Assembly (NCBI RefSeq): GCF_905475345.1
Contig: NC_066597.1
Span: forward strand, 3,798,501 to 3,862,500
From: Vespula vulgaris
Taxonomy: Eukaryota; Arthropoda; Insecta; Hymenoptera; Vespidae
Direction: 5' to 3'
DNA length: 64,000 nucleotides
In this document: positions 50,991-63,903 of the stretch, piece after piece
How positions within the stretch are numbered: the stretch's first letter is position 1
Layout: each line of letters starts with the position of its first letter
The notes under the pieces: generated by a model
Seen by the model: the letters and a program-made list of their open reading frames with translations, nothing else
Database searches by the model: none
What the model was told of the DNA's origin: nothing
Position numbers and translations under genes: made by a program

Positions 50991-51793
50991 ATCCTTTTTT
51001 CTTTCTTTCTTCTTCTTCTTCTTCTTTTTTTTTGTTTATTTTTTTTATTAACTCTACATCAAATCTTTTTTCTTTTTCTTCTTTTTTTTGTTCTTTCTTT
51101 TTTCTGTCTTCTATATAAATACATTTCTTCTTCGTCTTTATCTTCTGTTTCCTTTCCTTTCCTTTATACGCTTACTTTGTTTTCAACTCTCTTGTAAGTC
51201 TTCCCCTTTCTTCATTTTCCTTTCTTCGATTTTTTCTTTGTAATACAATGTTTTTATCGTTCTTATCTTTCACATAGATTCTTTAATTTCCCTACGTTAT
51301 AATTTCTTTTTTTTTTTTCTTCACTTTCTTTAATGCATTTCGTTCGTTCTCACATTCGTACACATATTTTCATTCATTTTTTCTCCTTTCTTTTTATCTC
51401 TCTCTATCTATCTCTCTCTCTCTCTCTCTCTCTTTAGAAAGTTAAACCGAACAATATAAAAATAAGCAAATAAGTAACAACGATACAAACGAAAAAGAAA
51501 AATAAGCTTTCGTTAATGCGAATGCATCGTTAACTCGAGATAGCGATGTTAATTCGAAGGTGACGAGAAGTAAAAAGAGACAGAAAAGAAATGAAAAATA
51601 AGACAAGAAAGAAAAAAGAGAAAAAGAGAGAAGAAAAGAAAAAAGAAGAAGAAGAAGAAGAAGAAGAAGTAATAAAAAAAAGAAAGAAAAAAGAGTTTCC
51701 TTAAAACGTTAATCTCGTCGAGGAAGAGATATGCAAATTAGTGGACGTAATTGTCGCAACGGTTCTTCCGCTTGACGTTTAATGATTTATATA

Positions 51794-51794
<1 letters not shown>

Positions 51795-51830
<36 letters not shown>
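51795..51830. repeat. (CT)n microsatellite
   Basis: CT run. Confidence 0.9.
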
Positions 51831-51836
<6 letters not shown>

Positions 51837-53481
51837 GTCTCTTCTCTCTTCTCTCTTCTCTCTTGCATCGTAAACTCACGCTCTGACGTTGAAATTCTAA
51901 ACAAAAATCTTCCAACTTTCTTGCGCGTGCTCGTTATCGTAGGAAGTAATAAAAAAGAAAAAGAAAAAAAGAAAAGAAATAAATAAATATTAAATGTTAT
52001 AAAAATAATATAAAAAAAAAGAAGAAGAAGAAAAACGAAGAAATCTTTCCTACCCTTTCCCTTATAAAATGCATCGGCTTAAGAAGAAAATATTGCGTCA
52101 CGATGACATAGACAGAGAGAGAGAGAAAGAAAAAGAGAGAGAGAGAGAAAGAGAGAAAGATGTTCTATCTGTCTCTTTCTTTCATTCTTTCATTTCTGAA
52201 TAAAACCGATCGTCTTTCGACTTTCGATATCGCATCGACGAGTAAGGACGAGTTTTGGGAACCTTGAAGGTGGACGCGACTGGTTCGTTGGGTAAAAGTA
52301 AATGACCTTACGTCGAGTATGCTTGGGCAAAAAAGTACGAGGAATGGTGGACACGCGTGTTCTCGCACACGTATTATACGCATACTTATACATCTACACG
52401 CATAAGCTTACGCATATATATCATAGACGTACGCACGTACATACACATACGAACATAGAGATCACACGGACGAGAAATGATGTATGTACGAACGTATATA
52501 CATATATATGTATATATACATACATATATATATGTGACCTATCCTCAGTTGGGTCTACGAACCCAAATTGGGCCAGAGCCTTGACTCTCGTACATATACA
52601 CATACATATATATATATATATACGTATATATATTCGCGAGAGTAAGAGAATGTATAAGCAAGGTCCTTCTCTCTCTCTCTCTCTCTCTCTCTTCCTCTTT
52701 TTATCTGTCGTCATCGTTATTCCCTCTTCCCGTCTCTCTTCTCTCTCCCATATCGTTTTCAATCCCTCCCTTCCCCTCCCTCTTCAACTTTCCCTCCTCA
52801 TAGACCTTTCCTTCCAAACGTTGATGGCCCCAACCGTGGTAAGCAACGACGATGACCTTCGAAGTGTCGCGAGAACCCAGTACCGCCTTTTACCACTGTA
52901 GTATAGTAGTGTCTCTCCTTGCTATCTTATACTTGTGTGTAAAATGCAAAGACTTAACTCGGGGAGAGGGTGTCCCTCCGTGTGGTACCCCGTGTAACGT
53001 GACGTAATCATGAGAATGTGTTGCTGCTAGCTAGCCCTGCGTAGGTCGCCTCCGGGGACCATGGAAAATACGGTCATGGTCAGGGACGTTACCAACGAGT
53101 ATATTCGTCTTTTTCTTTCTTTCTCTTACTCTCTCTCTCTCTCTCTTCTCTTTCTTTCTTTCCTTTTGTTTATATTTTTTTAATATTCTGTTTTGTTTTT
53201 GTTTTAAGAATGCTTTCGCGATCTTATAATTATTTGTACTGCAGCAGGATTAATTAGGTTTCGTTAATGTCCCTGATATAATGTATTATTATTGTATACG
53301 ATTTCTCTCTCTCTCTCTCTCTCTCTTAGTTTTTATTTATTTGTTTACTTAATTTTTTATTTTATTTCTTTTCTTTCTTTCTTTTTTTATTTTTTATTTT
53401 TTATTTTTTTATTTTATCGACGACGATCGCGCGATCTCGACATTATTTTTAACGGGATCAGTTAGATTTTATTAATTAGTA

Positions 53482-53544
<63 letters not shown>
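53482..53544. repeat. (ATT)n microsatellite
   Basis: About 21 ATT units. Confidence 0.95.
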
Positions 53545-53548
<4 letters not shown>

Positions 53549-53847
53549 GATTGAATGATAAAGAAATTATGATAAACATCAATGATATATCTCAAAGAGG
53601 TACAAGAAGAAGCTAACGACTTAAGTAATCAAGGACGCGATGTAATGTCTTCAAATTATATCGAAATAAATGAACTGACAACTAAGTAATTGCAAATGCA
53701 TGCAAAATAAGATATTGCAAAAAATGTGGCAACCATAAATTTAAATATTTTATATACTTATTATGTTAAATACTTGAAATACAAGGTATTTACATAAAAA
53801 CAAGGAAAGAAGATATGTCATTTGTACGAAATTTTCTCTCTACAAGC

Positions 53848-53860
53848 ATACATACATACA

Positions 53861-53917
<57 letters not shown>
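53848..53917. repeat. (CATA)n-(TA)n microsatellite
   Basis: CATA tetranucleotides pass into a TA run. Confidence 0.95.
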
Positions 53918-53921
<4 letters not shown>

Positions 53922-54079
53922 AATCATTTTTTTTATTTTTTTATTTTTTCGTGTTCTTTTTTACAAATATATCACGTACTATACAATGAAGATATGAATA
54001 ATTACTATCATTTGCAAACGTTATTACCATTTTTATTTATACAGGAAAAACCGAAAATTATTATTATTAATTTACTTGT

Positions 54080-54242
54080 GATAATAATAATAATAACAAT
54101 AATAATAATTATTATTATTATAATAATTATTTACGATGATAATAATGATGACAACGACGACGATGATGTCGTTGACGATGACGACGATAATGATGATGAT
54201 GACGATGATAATCATGATGATGATAATGATGATGATGATGAC

Positions 54243-54295
<53 letters not shown>
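54080..54295. repeat. (AAT)/(GAT)/(CAT) compound tract with self-complementary junction
   Basis: AAT repeats, then GAT/GAC-rich sequence, then a perfect CAT run. GAT repeats ending at 54240 directly abut CAT repeats starting at 54243, so a hairpin with a two-base gap is possible. Confidence 0.9.
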
Positions 54296-54296
<1 letters not shown>

Positions 54297-54554
54297 TATT
54301 GACGATAACGACGCTTATTATTATCGCTTAGAATTTATTAGTTAAAGCTGATCGCATAACTTTTTCCTCGCGATAAAAATATCTCTCTCTCTCTCTCTCT
54401 TTCTCTTTCTTAGTAATAAAAAAAAGTGAAAATGGAGCTTGGTGAGACCGAGTGAGTGAGTGAGTGAGTGAGATAGAGAGAGATAGAGAGAGAGAGAGAG
54501 AGAAGGAGAGAGAGAGAAGGAGAGAGGATATGTAAAAGGCGATCGACTATCGCG

Positions 54555-54854
54555 TGCATTTGCGACGGTGGCGGTGGTGGCAAGGAGGCAAATTTACGGT
54601 CAAGTTCGGTGACAGGTTACGAGGTCGTTCGAAATATAGGTCGTCGTACAGTAGTGTGCGCGCCGTCGCACTTCTTAGCTCCATACGTTCATCGAGCGCG
54701 CGCCATCATTTACATAGCTCGGCTACGTACTATCAATCATTTCTAGTGCTACATTGTCGTATACCCATCGGATATGCAACAGTGCAACACAGTAATTATG
54801 TATGATATGCGTCATTACTGAAAGTTCGAATTTCTAACTATAACAAATGGCTTC
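54555..54854 (+). promoter_or_regulatory. CpG-rich island with donor-like end
   Basis: A GC-richer block of complex sequence (54555-54800) ends in ATGGCTTCG/GTAAGA, which could encode Met-Ala-Ser before an intron. The ATG and donor-like bases sit in the first unit of a diverged repeat, and other units carry the same TAACAAATGG without a donor. The coding reading is therefore weak and the promoter/enhancer reading is preferred. Confidence 0.3.
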
Positions 54855-54881
54855 GGTAAGAAAAATTGTTGCGACTTTGCG

Positions 54882-54920
<39 letters not shown>

Positions 54921-55625
54921 TCTTCTTCTTCTATGTATATGTATATATCTATCTCTATGTCTCTCTGTTTTCATCTCTCTCTCTTTTTTTGCTTCTTTTA
55001 TTTCTTTTTCCTCCTTCCTTCTTTTCCTTTTTCTTTTTTCTTTTATTTCTTTTTTTTTTTTCCTTTTTATTTTCTTTTCCTTTTCATCTTTTTATTACTG
55101 CAAAATATTTCAAGTAATAATGGCGAATATATACGTTTATTATAGCCAAAGGTCGGGTTTGTGCATTATAATTTTTCGTCATTTACTTATTCATTTATTC
55201 ATCATCATCATTATTATTATTATTATTATTTTTGTTTTTTTATTATTATTGTTGTTGTAGTTTTCTTCTCTAATTATTTTCTAAAATATTAAACTAATAA
55301 AAAGAGATACACACACGGATGTTTGTATGTATACTATCGTTACCCAAAAGTCATGCTCAAACGTAACAAGTGCATATGTAACAAATGGACTTTGAAAAAA
55401 AAAAGGAAACCTTGCAATTTTTCACGATTATGTCTTTTCTATTTTTTATTTTTGTTTCATCTTTTTTTTTTTCTTTTTTACTTATTTATTATTTCAATAT
55501 TTGAATATTTTACGTGTATATACATATATGCGAATATACTTTCTTATCCGAGAGTCGTGTTCCTGCGTATAACAAATTACTCTTTGAAATACAAATGGTT
55601 GCAAACATTTGTCTTTCGTTTCCTT
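54800..55625. repeat. Diverged tandem array, 4 units of about 200-320 bp
   Basis: Related segments start near 54802, 55122, 55325 and 55529, sharing GCGAATATAC...AAGTC...TATAACAAATGG-type sequence. TAACAAAT falls at 54841, 55379 and 55570. Confidence 0.65.
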
Positions 55626-58315
55626 TCGTTTTAATTGTTATTATTTATTCGTTTTGATGTTTGCTCTCTTTTAATTTTTTGATTTTTCTTTTTCTTTTTA
55701 TTTTTTTAACCGCTCGAATTATTTTCTCTTTTACGAAACGTCTTGTCGTAATCGTTGTAAAACGATTACTTCATTTTAAAACGCAAGGATAACGCTGAAT
55801 CAAATGTTATTGTTGCCAACGATTAAACAATTACTCGCCAGCTGCAAATTACTCGCCGAGGTAGACCTTGAAATCGTTTACCTTCGAAACTGTATGCGCT
55901 GTTAGTATATCGTTATCGTTTATTACTATAAAGCTTCTTCGCGCGTTTTGATGAAACGAATTTCTCATGAGTCGAAATTAATTCGATATTAAATTTTAGA
56001 CAAGTTGCATGTCTTTTTTAAGATTTTGTTGAATTCATTTATAAAATGATTTGTACAGAAAGAGACCAACAGAGCGAGAGAAACAGAGAGAAAGAGAGAA
56101 AGAGAGACTGAAAGAGAGAGAAATAAAAATGTGAGAAGGATTGTTAAATATTTGTTATATTTGTATATATGATTGGTAATATTTGTTATATAATTAAATA
56201 TGGATTGTTAAAAGATTGTTAAGAGAATTGAAATATTTTTTTTTTATAATTGTAATTGATACACTTATGATTTTTATTTAATTTATTAGGTATATCTAGT
56301 CTATCGAAATTTTTGACTTTCAATTTTAAGAACGGGTCATTTTATTATAAGAGAAATTTTTAAGTTTCTATCAAGTAGATCTACTTATAGAAATTAGATT
56401 GAATTAATATACACACATACACACACACACACACATAAATTCATTATATTCTTTTGCTTAAGAATAATATACATGTCATATGTGATTTAATATAGTTAAT
56501 TAAATATTAATAAATCATAAAGAAATTTTTTACTATTTTCGTTTTTTAACGTTAACAATATAGAAATCTTTTTATAAATATTTAAAAACGTGTACGTGTT
56601 TAATGTGATTGTATAGTGAAATTCTAATAGTAGTAAAAGTAAATCTCTCTCTCTCTCTCTCTCTCTTCTTCTTAGTCAACACACGATCACGAAGTTGTAC
56701 GTGACATCGAGAAACAGTTTCTTCGGAGAAGACTCGTGTCTTTTACACATTCATTACCGATTAATTAGGTTAACACGGTGATTACGGACGTAATTCTTGA
56801 ATTAATCGGATACACTACATCTATTATCTCTTTTGTTATTTTCTGTAAATAAAAAATACAAAAGAAAATCCATACTCATAATTATTACACTCGGACACAC
56901 ACACACACACATACATATATATTTATGAAATATTTTTCTTAGAATTATATTTTTATAATTTGTTATAATAACATATAAATATAATCCAATTACAATATAT
57001 TTCTATTTTTAAAAATATAATTCTATTTAAATTGATACCAAAGAAAATACGATAATTAGAACGATGATTAGAATCGATCGATCGATTTCAATTAGAAATA
57101 ATAAAAAAACCAAACTCACATTTCTTTTATATAAATTTAAGTACACATATATTTCCAACGTTGAAGCTAGAAAATCATTCTTCTTCTTTTTTTCTTCGTC
57201 CTTTCGTTCTTTTTCCTTTTTTTTTTATCTTCTTCCTTTGCATGCAAAAAAACGACTTATCGGCAAATATTACACCGTCGTAAATATTGCTGGATAAAAT
57301 CAATAATTCGTTTTTTCTTTCTTTCTTTCTTTTTTTTCTTCTTTTTGTTACAACAGATAAAACAAATTTGTTAAGATACAGAGAGTACGTGGTTATAACA
57401 TAAATTATATAATTTACAAACAAGTAACACATTCTTTCCCCATCATCGTCTTTCTTCTACACCCACCCACTCCCATTTCACCACCCCACCATCCCCTCAC
57501 TCCTCAGGTCCCCTTTTGCTTACAGATCTTTTGTATACATAACATTCTTCGTATGTTTTATTTTCGTAGTCGGTTTTTTTTTCTTTCTTCCTTTTCTTTT
57601 TTTTCCTTCTTCTTCTTTTTTCATTTTAAATACAACTAAGATATTTCGAATGTACAAGTGCATGTGTATGTGTGTGTGTGTGTGTGTACATTCTTTTTCG
57701 CGATACCCTCTCTCTTTCTCTCGATGAATTTTCGTTCAGGATTATCGCGATGATGCGGGCTTAACAGGCTTATATCGATCTTTGTTCTTCTCTTGAACGG
57801 TATCGCGAGTTTTGAAAAAGTTTGTGAAAAGAGTAAATCGTGGCGAACGGTACGTACGTAAATCGTTTATTGAAATATGTATTAACAAACGATAAAATCA
57901 AATGGATAAACAATAGGTGTTTTACAGATATATTCTAAATGTTGATATTGATAATACGGTTTAATTAAGTTAATTATTGTTATTTAAAAAAACAAAAAAG
58001 AAAAAGGATTTTACATATGAATATATTATCGATTGGATGTTTTATGTAAAACGATATTAATATTTTTAATTAGATATATTGTGTGCGTGCGTGTGTGTGT
58101 GTGTGTAATTAAAAGTTTGGTATTATTAATTAAATATCACATGTTAAAATAATTCGATAATATATCTAATGAAAATTAATTTTTCAAAACGTCATATATA
58201 CGCTTGGACGTCAGATATATATTTTTTTTATAAATTTTGTTTTATTTTATTGAAACGATCGAAAATTAAATTAATCGCTACTTGACATATGAAGTTTATA
58301 TGTCATTTTTTTTTT

Positions 58316-58317
58316 CA

Positions 58318-58346
<29 letters not shown>
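58316..58346. repeat. (CA)n microsatellite
   Basis: CA run followed by GTGTGT, giving a small self-complementary junction. Confidence 0.9.
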
Positions 58347-58348
<2 letters not shown>

Positions 58349-58566
58349 TGTATACATAAACATTATAGAAAAAAATTAGATTATAAAAAATTAAGTTAAT
58401 GCTATTCAACAAGGAATTATCCAATATATATAATTACTAATTATAATACATAAATGAATGCATCGCGTGATCATAATCGATCAGAAGTATTAATCTCAGA
58501 AAAATCGATTTCCTAACATCATCTTTTAATCATTCATCATTTTCTTAATATATTTCTCAAAGATTT

Positions 58567-58601
<35 letters not shown>

Positions 58602-58682
58602 TCTTTCATTCTTTTTTTTTTTCTTTTTTATTAGCGTTTTAATTACGAAGTAAGTTTGCGAGGACGAACAACGACAGACACA

Positions 58683-58709
58683 TCGTCGTCGTCGTCAACG
58701 ACAACAACA

Positions 58710-58745
<36 letters not shown>
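58683..58745. repeat. (CGT)/(ACA)/(CGA) trinucleotide tract
   Basis: CGT units, ACA units, then about 14 CGA units. TGACGTCA follows at about 58755. Confidence 0.9.
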
Positions 58746-58749
<4 letters not shown>

Positions 58750-59183
58750 AACGATGACGTCAACGACCTTCATTCTTTTTTTTCATTTCCTTTTTTTTTC
58801 CTTTTCGTCGAATCTGCACGTGTGTCCTAAAACATTTATAATATTCTCTTTCAAAAAAAAAATATATATATATAGAAAGAGAGAGACAGAGAGAAAGATG
58901 CAAAGAAAGAAACGTAAAAAGAAAAAAGAAAAAAGAAAGAAATCACTCGAAATTCCGAACGAATCCTTTTATTTATTATTTTCAATTGTCGTCCCGAGTC
59001 AATAGAGCACATCCTCAACCTAACAGAATTATTATCAACGTAGTCCATCGAACGTATTGAAAAGTGACCGTCGTCTTCAAGGAAGTTCTCTTTTGCGTGA
59101 GCACGCGCGCACAGGGACACAGACTCTCTCTCTCTCTCTCTCTTTTTTTCTCTGTCTGTTTGTCTGTCTCTGTTTCGATTTCT

Positions 59184-59239
59184 CACTTACTCACTCACTC
59201 ACTCACTCACTCACTCACTCACTCACTCACTCACTCACT
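59184..59239. repeat. (TCAC)n microsatellite
   Basis: TCAC tetranucleotides. Confidence 0.95.
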
Positions 59240-60579
59240 AACTCACTCTTTCTTAACATCGAAGAAGCGTGTTCTCCGTCATCGTCGTAGTGCCTTTATG
59301 TGCGTATCTAAAAGTGTAACGCGATGACGAGGCGTCGTAAATCGAAATAAATCGCAAAGAAATATCTTTTAGAGTAACTCGGTTCCATGCGTTCGAGAAG
59401 ACATTTTTTTTTCTTTATTCTTTCTTTCTTTCTTTTTTTTTTTTTTTTTTTTTTTAATTTATTTTTCTTTCTTTTTCATCTTATATATCTTTTTTCATTG
59501 GAGATTGTTAAAGGAAAAATAATCGTGGACGTACATATGTACGAGAACGATCTAGGTACAAAGGATCCTTTGATTGATCCTTAGAACGCGTTTCCTTTTA
59601 TCTACTAGTTTATGTCTTTCTTTATATTTCGAGTGATTTAGATATTTGAAAAAAAGATTTATCATTATTATTTTTATTATTATTCTTATTATTATTATTA
59701 TTGTTATTAGTATTATCATTATCGTGTTTTATGATACGTTGATGACTATCAACATTATTGTTGATCAATATCATCATTTTTAATTTATTTATTACATTCG
59801 TACAGTTAATATTTATTCAGTAATTATGATTATGATATAATTCGTAATTCGAGGACTTCTTTTTTAAGGACGAATTTCTTTATGATAGACCTAGAAGGGT
59901 TGACGACCTCTCATTTTTATGAATTTCTTTTTGCTATATATAACTATATATCATACATATATTTTGTTTATACGTGTATATATGCGTGTATGTGTATAAT
60001 GTAGAAAAAATGAAACTAGTAAAGAACGATGAGTAGGTGGAAGAAAACAAAAATGTAAGTAGGTAAAAGTATACTGGAAATTCATTCGTCACAGGAGCCA
60101 TTTTCACTGAAGGGTAAACGTGTCCTGTGAAAGACAAAAAGCAGTCGATCGGTTTTTCCTGGATCGTGGGTTCGTGAACAGATGTTAAAGAAAGAAAGAA
60201 AGAGAGAAAGAGGGACCCTTCTTCTTCTTCTTCTTCTTCAGCTTCTTCTTCTTTTTCTTTTCTTCTTCTTCTTCTTTCGTTTCTTTTAACCTAGATTAAC
60301 ATCGTCGATTTCACCCAACGTTTCGCGCTAATCTTTCTCGGGTCTTCGTCACCTTGAAAAGTCCTCCCGACATCGATACACCTCAATGGATTACGGAACA
60401 ACGCTATTCGAGTTTGTTGAAAAAAAAGGAGGAAAAAAGAAAAAAGAAAAGAAAGAAAAAGAAAAAGTTTAAGAATATTTTTCGCTCGGCAACGATCGTA
60501 CTTGTTCGACTTTATCAATGGTAAAGAAACGTTAAACCAGAACGAATGTTGGTATCGAGGAAAAAGATGAAGGATCGAT

Positions 60580-61000
60580 TGATCGATCGATCGATCGATC
60601 GTGTCGAGTGTTACTCGACAAGATAAGAACGAATAGATCTATCGAGAAGGATAATATGTAGAATTTGGAAAAATTCAAAGGTTTAAAGAAATTCTGTAGA
60701 AAAAGAGAAGAAAGAATGATTATTAATTATAGTAAATTTAATCCTAAAGAAATATACATTTATTCGATAAGGAGAAACAAAAATAGAAAGGAAGGATCGA
60801 TCGTGTCGAGTGTAAGAGTATTGATCGATGTTAATGATATATAGAATTTGGAATGTAGAAAAATTAGAGAAATTTTGCACTTTTCTCTTTTTCTTTCCTT
60901 TTAAATTTAATCATTAAATTTCATTTCGAACATATATTTATATTAATATCGTGGAAAGAAGATGAGATGTCGAGTGTCACTCGACAAGATAAATTAACTA
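60580..61000. repeat. Diverged tandem array, 3 units of about 165-200 bp with palindromes
   Basis: The anchor GTCGAGTG recurs at 60603, 60804 and 60969. The first and third copies form the palindromes GTCGAGTGTTACTCGAC and GTCGAGTGTCACTCGAC followed by AAGATAA. ATATGTAGAATTTGG-like sequence is also shared. Confidence 0.7.
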
Positions 61001-61690
61001 TTCTATCTATGTAGCAACATATAATATATATATATATATATACACATACAAAGAAAGAGAGAGAGAAAGAAAGAGAAAGAGAAAGAATTTTCGATTTGCG
61101 AGATATTGAAGAAATTTTCGAGAAAGATCTAACTCGTTGAAAGATTTCAAGGAAGAAAACAAACAAAGAATGAGAAAGAGAAAGAGAGAGAGAGAGAGAG
61201 AGAAATAAATAACGTTGGATTATCGAGGCTGAGATCTTTGCCTTGCCCGGGGCACGAACCAAGGCCCTTCTTTGCTCTCGAAGGCCCCCATATGAGTCAA
61301 TCTTATTATTATTGTTAGTTTTATCACACGGATATATACGTTAGAGTTTGTGCGAGAGTAAGTCTAGGAAACTGGTATGTGTATGCGTATGCGCCTATAG
61401 AAATACAATACACGTACATTTCTTTTCTATACAATACGGACTATTTCTCTCTCTTTCTCTATTTCTCTTTCTCTTTCTATCTATCTATTTATCTATCTCT
61501 ATCTCACTTACGTTAGCGCGTGATCGGTGATCTCCAGCTGACGCGTGCGCGTGTTAGTGAGTACGAGAATCGACTAGGAAGTGCAAATCACGAGCTAACA
61601 CACACTTTTCATTCGTCGAACTCTCAACATTCCCACCTCTTCAGGGACGTTTAAGAGGTTATTTTCAACACTCCTCGCGTAACATGGAGA
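61001..61690. other. Non-coding region with GC-richer island
   Basis: TA and GA tracts flank a complex island at 61220-61310 that contains GCCTTG and CAAGGC arms around a CCGGGG-bearing loop. A further complex stretch lies at 61510-61680. I tested the island for a tRNA-like layout and found none. No gene is seen. Confidence 0.4.
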
Positions 61691-61799
61691 AAGAGAGAGA
61701 CAGACAGGCACAGAGAGAGAGAGAGAGAGAGAGAGAAATGTTGTGGACACTATACAATAATGATGTGGATACAGATAGAGAAGAGAAAGAGAAAGAAAG

Positions 61800-61868
<69 letters not shown>

Positions 61869-62669
61869 TGTAAAGAGATAGACGAAGATAGACAAACCGA
61901 TGTCTCTGCAATAATGACGAAAATAGAGAAAGAAAGAAAATTATGGAAATTTTCAACAGGTAGATACGACAGACGGAGAAACTAGTATAGATTTATAATG
62001 ATAACAACAAATAGATTTATAATGAGAGGAATAGAAAGAGAGAAAAGAAAAGAGAAAGAGAAAATAAGAAAGGATGAAAATTTTGAAAAATTATAAGTTT
62101 GCAATAATAAGTATAGAGGAGTGAAATTGAAAGAAAGAAAGAATGGAAATTTGGAATTCTTTTAAAAATGAATTTTGAATATGCAAGGAGATAAAAAAAA
62201 TGAACAGACAAATAAAAAAATGTGTAGACGAATTTCGCAATATTGACGAAGATAAAAAGAAAGAAAAAAGAAAGATTAGAATGAAAATATCATCGATAAG
62301 AGACAAACAAAGACGGTGATACATCTATTTTATAACGACGACAATGACAATAATAATAATAATAATAATAATAATAAAGATAGAATTAGAAAAAGACAAT
62401 AGTAAGTAGTTTCGAAAAGAGAAAGATAAAGTCATAGAAACAGACACTACAATTAATAACAAAGATATTGAAAGATAATGAAAGATAGCAAAAAAAAAAA
62501 AAGAAAAGAAAAATGAATATCTCAAAAAAGAAAAGGAACAAACAAAGATGGAGAATCGAAGTCTGCAATAATAAAAAAATATATATATAAAAAGATAGAG
62601 GAAAAAGTAAAAAAATAGAAAATAATTGTAGGATGAAAATTAAAAAAAAAGAAAGACAGACAGACAAAT

Positions 62670-62706
<37 letters not shown>

Positions 62707-62855
62707 TAATGATGGTGAAAAAAAAAGAAACAAACAAACAAACAAATGAAAAAACAAAATGATGAAAATCTTGAAAAACCGAATGAACGATAACAATAGA
62801 ATAAAAACGAACTTGACAATAATGACCAAAGTATTGTATAAACAGAAACGGAAAG

Positions 62856-62895
<40 letters not shown>

Positions 62896-62930
62896 TAAAA
62901 GAGAGAGAGAGAGTAGAATTTGATTGTCGT
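61690..62930. repeat. Diverged tandem array, units of about 140-250 bp, with GA tracts
   Basis: CTGCAATAATGACGAAGATAGA-like motifs recur near 61752, 61905, 62098, 62236, 62562 and 62813, alternating with ATGAAAATTTTGAAAAA-like motifs and GA-rich tracts (longest 61807-61860). At least six units can be picked out by eye. Confidence 0.65.
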
Positions 62931-63004
62931 TGATTTTGGCTCACGAATGAGTTACGTTAGATTTGTACTGAGCAAGGGAGAAATAGATAGAGATAGATAG
63001 ATAC

Positions 63005-63059
<55 letters not shown>

Positions 63060-63460
63060 CGCCAGAGATTCTCGCGCCATTATCGGCCATGCATGCGCGC
63101 GCACACTAACTCGTTCGTAAATAAACTTTATTTCGGGTGTAGAGCAGAGAACAGAGAGAAGACCTTCGGGTTAGATGTACCGCTGTTGCTGTTACTGATG
63201 CTGCTGCTGCTGCTGCTGCTGCTGGTATTGATACTAATGCAACTGATGCTACTGTTGCTGCTGTTGCTACTGCTGCTGTTTTTAGGGGATCTTTCACTTA
63301 CGACGATGATCTTAACGCATCGTTGAATCAACGCGTCCGTCTACATTTATGACGTACGAAAAACTCGTTGCAATTCTGGAAGGCCAAATTCGTCATTAGT
63401 AGTTTGCGCTCCACTCGCGAAACTAAACGCGCTTACAACGCTATCTTGTCCGTGCCAAGG
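63060..63460 (-). promoter_or_regulatory. GC-richer island, possible minus-strand exon
   Basis: A complex island interrupted by a CTG/TGT-rich trinucleotide tract (63178-63281). On the minus strand a donor CGTC/GTAAGTGAA has its exon end at 63302. Upstream of it, at about 63303-63470, is non-repetitive sequence with no long frame. It could be a leader exon or an enhancer. Confidence 0.25.
63178..63281. repeat. (CTG)n-rich tract
   Basis: CTG and TGT/ACT trinucleotide units, nine of them uninterrupted near 63196-63222. Confidence 0.9.
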
Positions 63461-63462
63461 TT

Positions 63463-63468
63463 TCATAC

Positions 63469-63525
<57 letters not shown>

Positions 63526-63863
63526 GGGGGAGAGAGAGAGAGAGATGCATATTATAAAAACTTAAATTTTTGTTGAACGTTGTATATATATTTTTTGGAA
63601 ATATTTTTCATTTAATTCATTAGAAACAGGAGAAATATTCATTGAAATTAAACGCACGAAGGAGTTGGTTTCTTTATTTATTTATTCATTTATTTTTTAT
63701 TATTATAGATAATATAAATATAAGTATATGATGATCAATTCGTTTGTTATATGAATGCATCATAATGAAACATTAGAAATAATTTCGACGCGATATATAA
63801 TTTTCATTTGTAGACATCAAGGTCCTTCCACATTACTACTTCTCCTACTTCTTATTGATTACA

Positions 63864-63903
<40 letters not shown>

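Larger units (their letters stand above)
48115..54550. other. Non-coding, intron-like region
   Basis: AT-rich sequence with poly-pyrimidine tracts. GC-richer islands lie near 48830-48930, 49640-49780, 50450-50740, 52200-52340 and 52800-53110. The last contains ATGGCCCCAACCGTG followed by a donor-like GTAAGC (52839) and a separate ATG at 53061 in a good context, but neither opens a convincing exon. No gene is recognised. Confidence 0.45.
55626..60580. other. Non-coding region
   Basis: AT-rich sequence with CA, CT, CGA and TCAC tracts and two moderately complex patches, near 55780-55930 and 60040-60180. The latter has TCACAGGA and TCCTGTGA arms about 26 bp apart. Nothing recognisable codes here. 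Confidence 0.5.

Noticed and set aside
54847..55260. 137-codon frame beginning Met-Ala-Ser
   Set aside because: After a few codons it is pyrimidine-repeat translation. The start lies in a diverged repeat unit.
61236..61300. Possible tRNA-like sequence in a GC-rich block
   Set aside because: A GGTTCG-like box can be read on the minus strand, but no acceptor stem, anticodon arm or correct spacing could be assembled.
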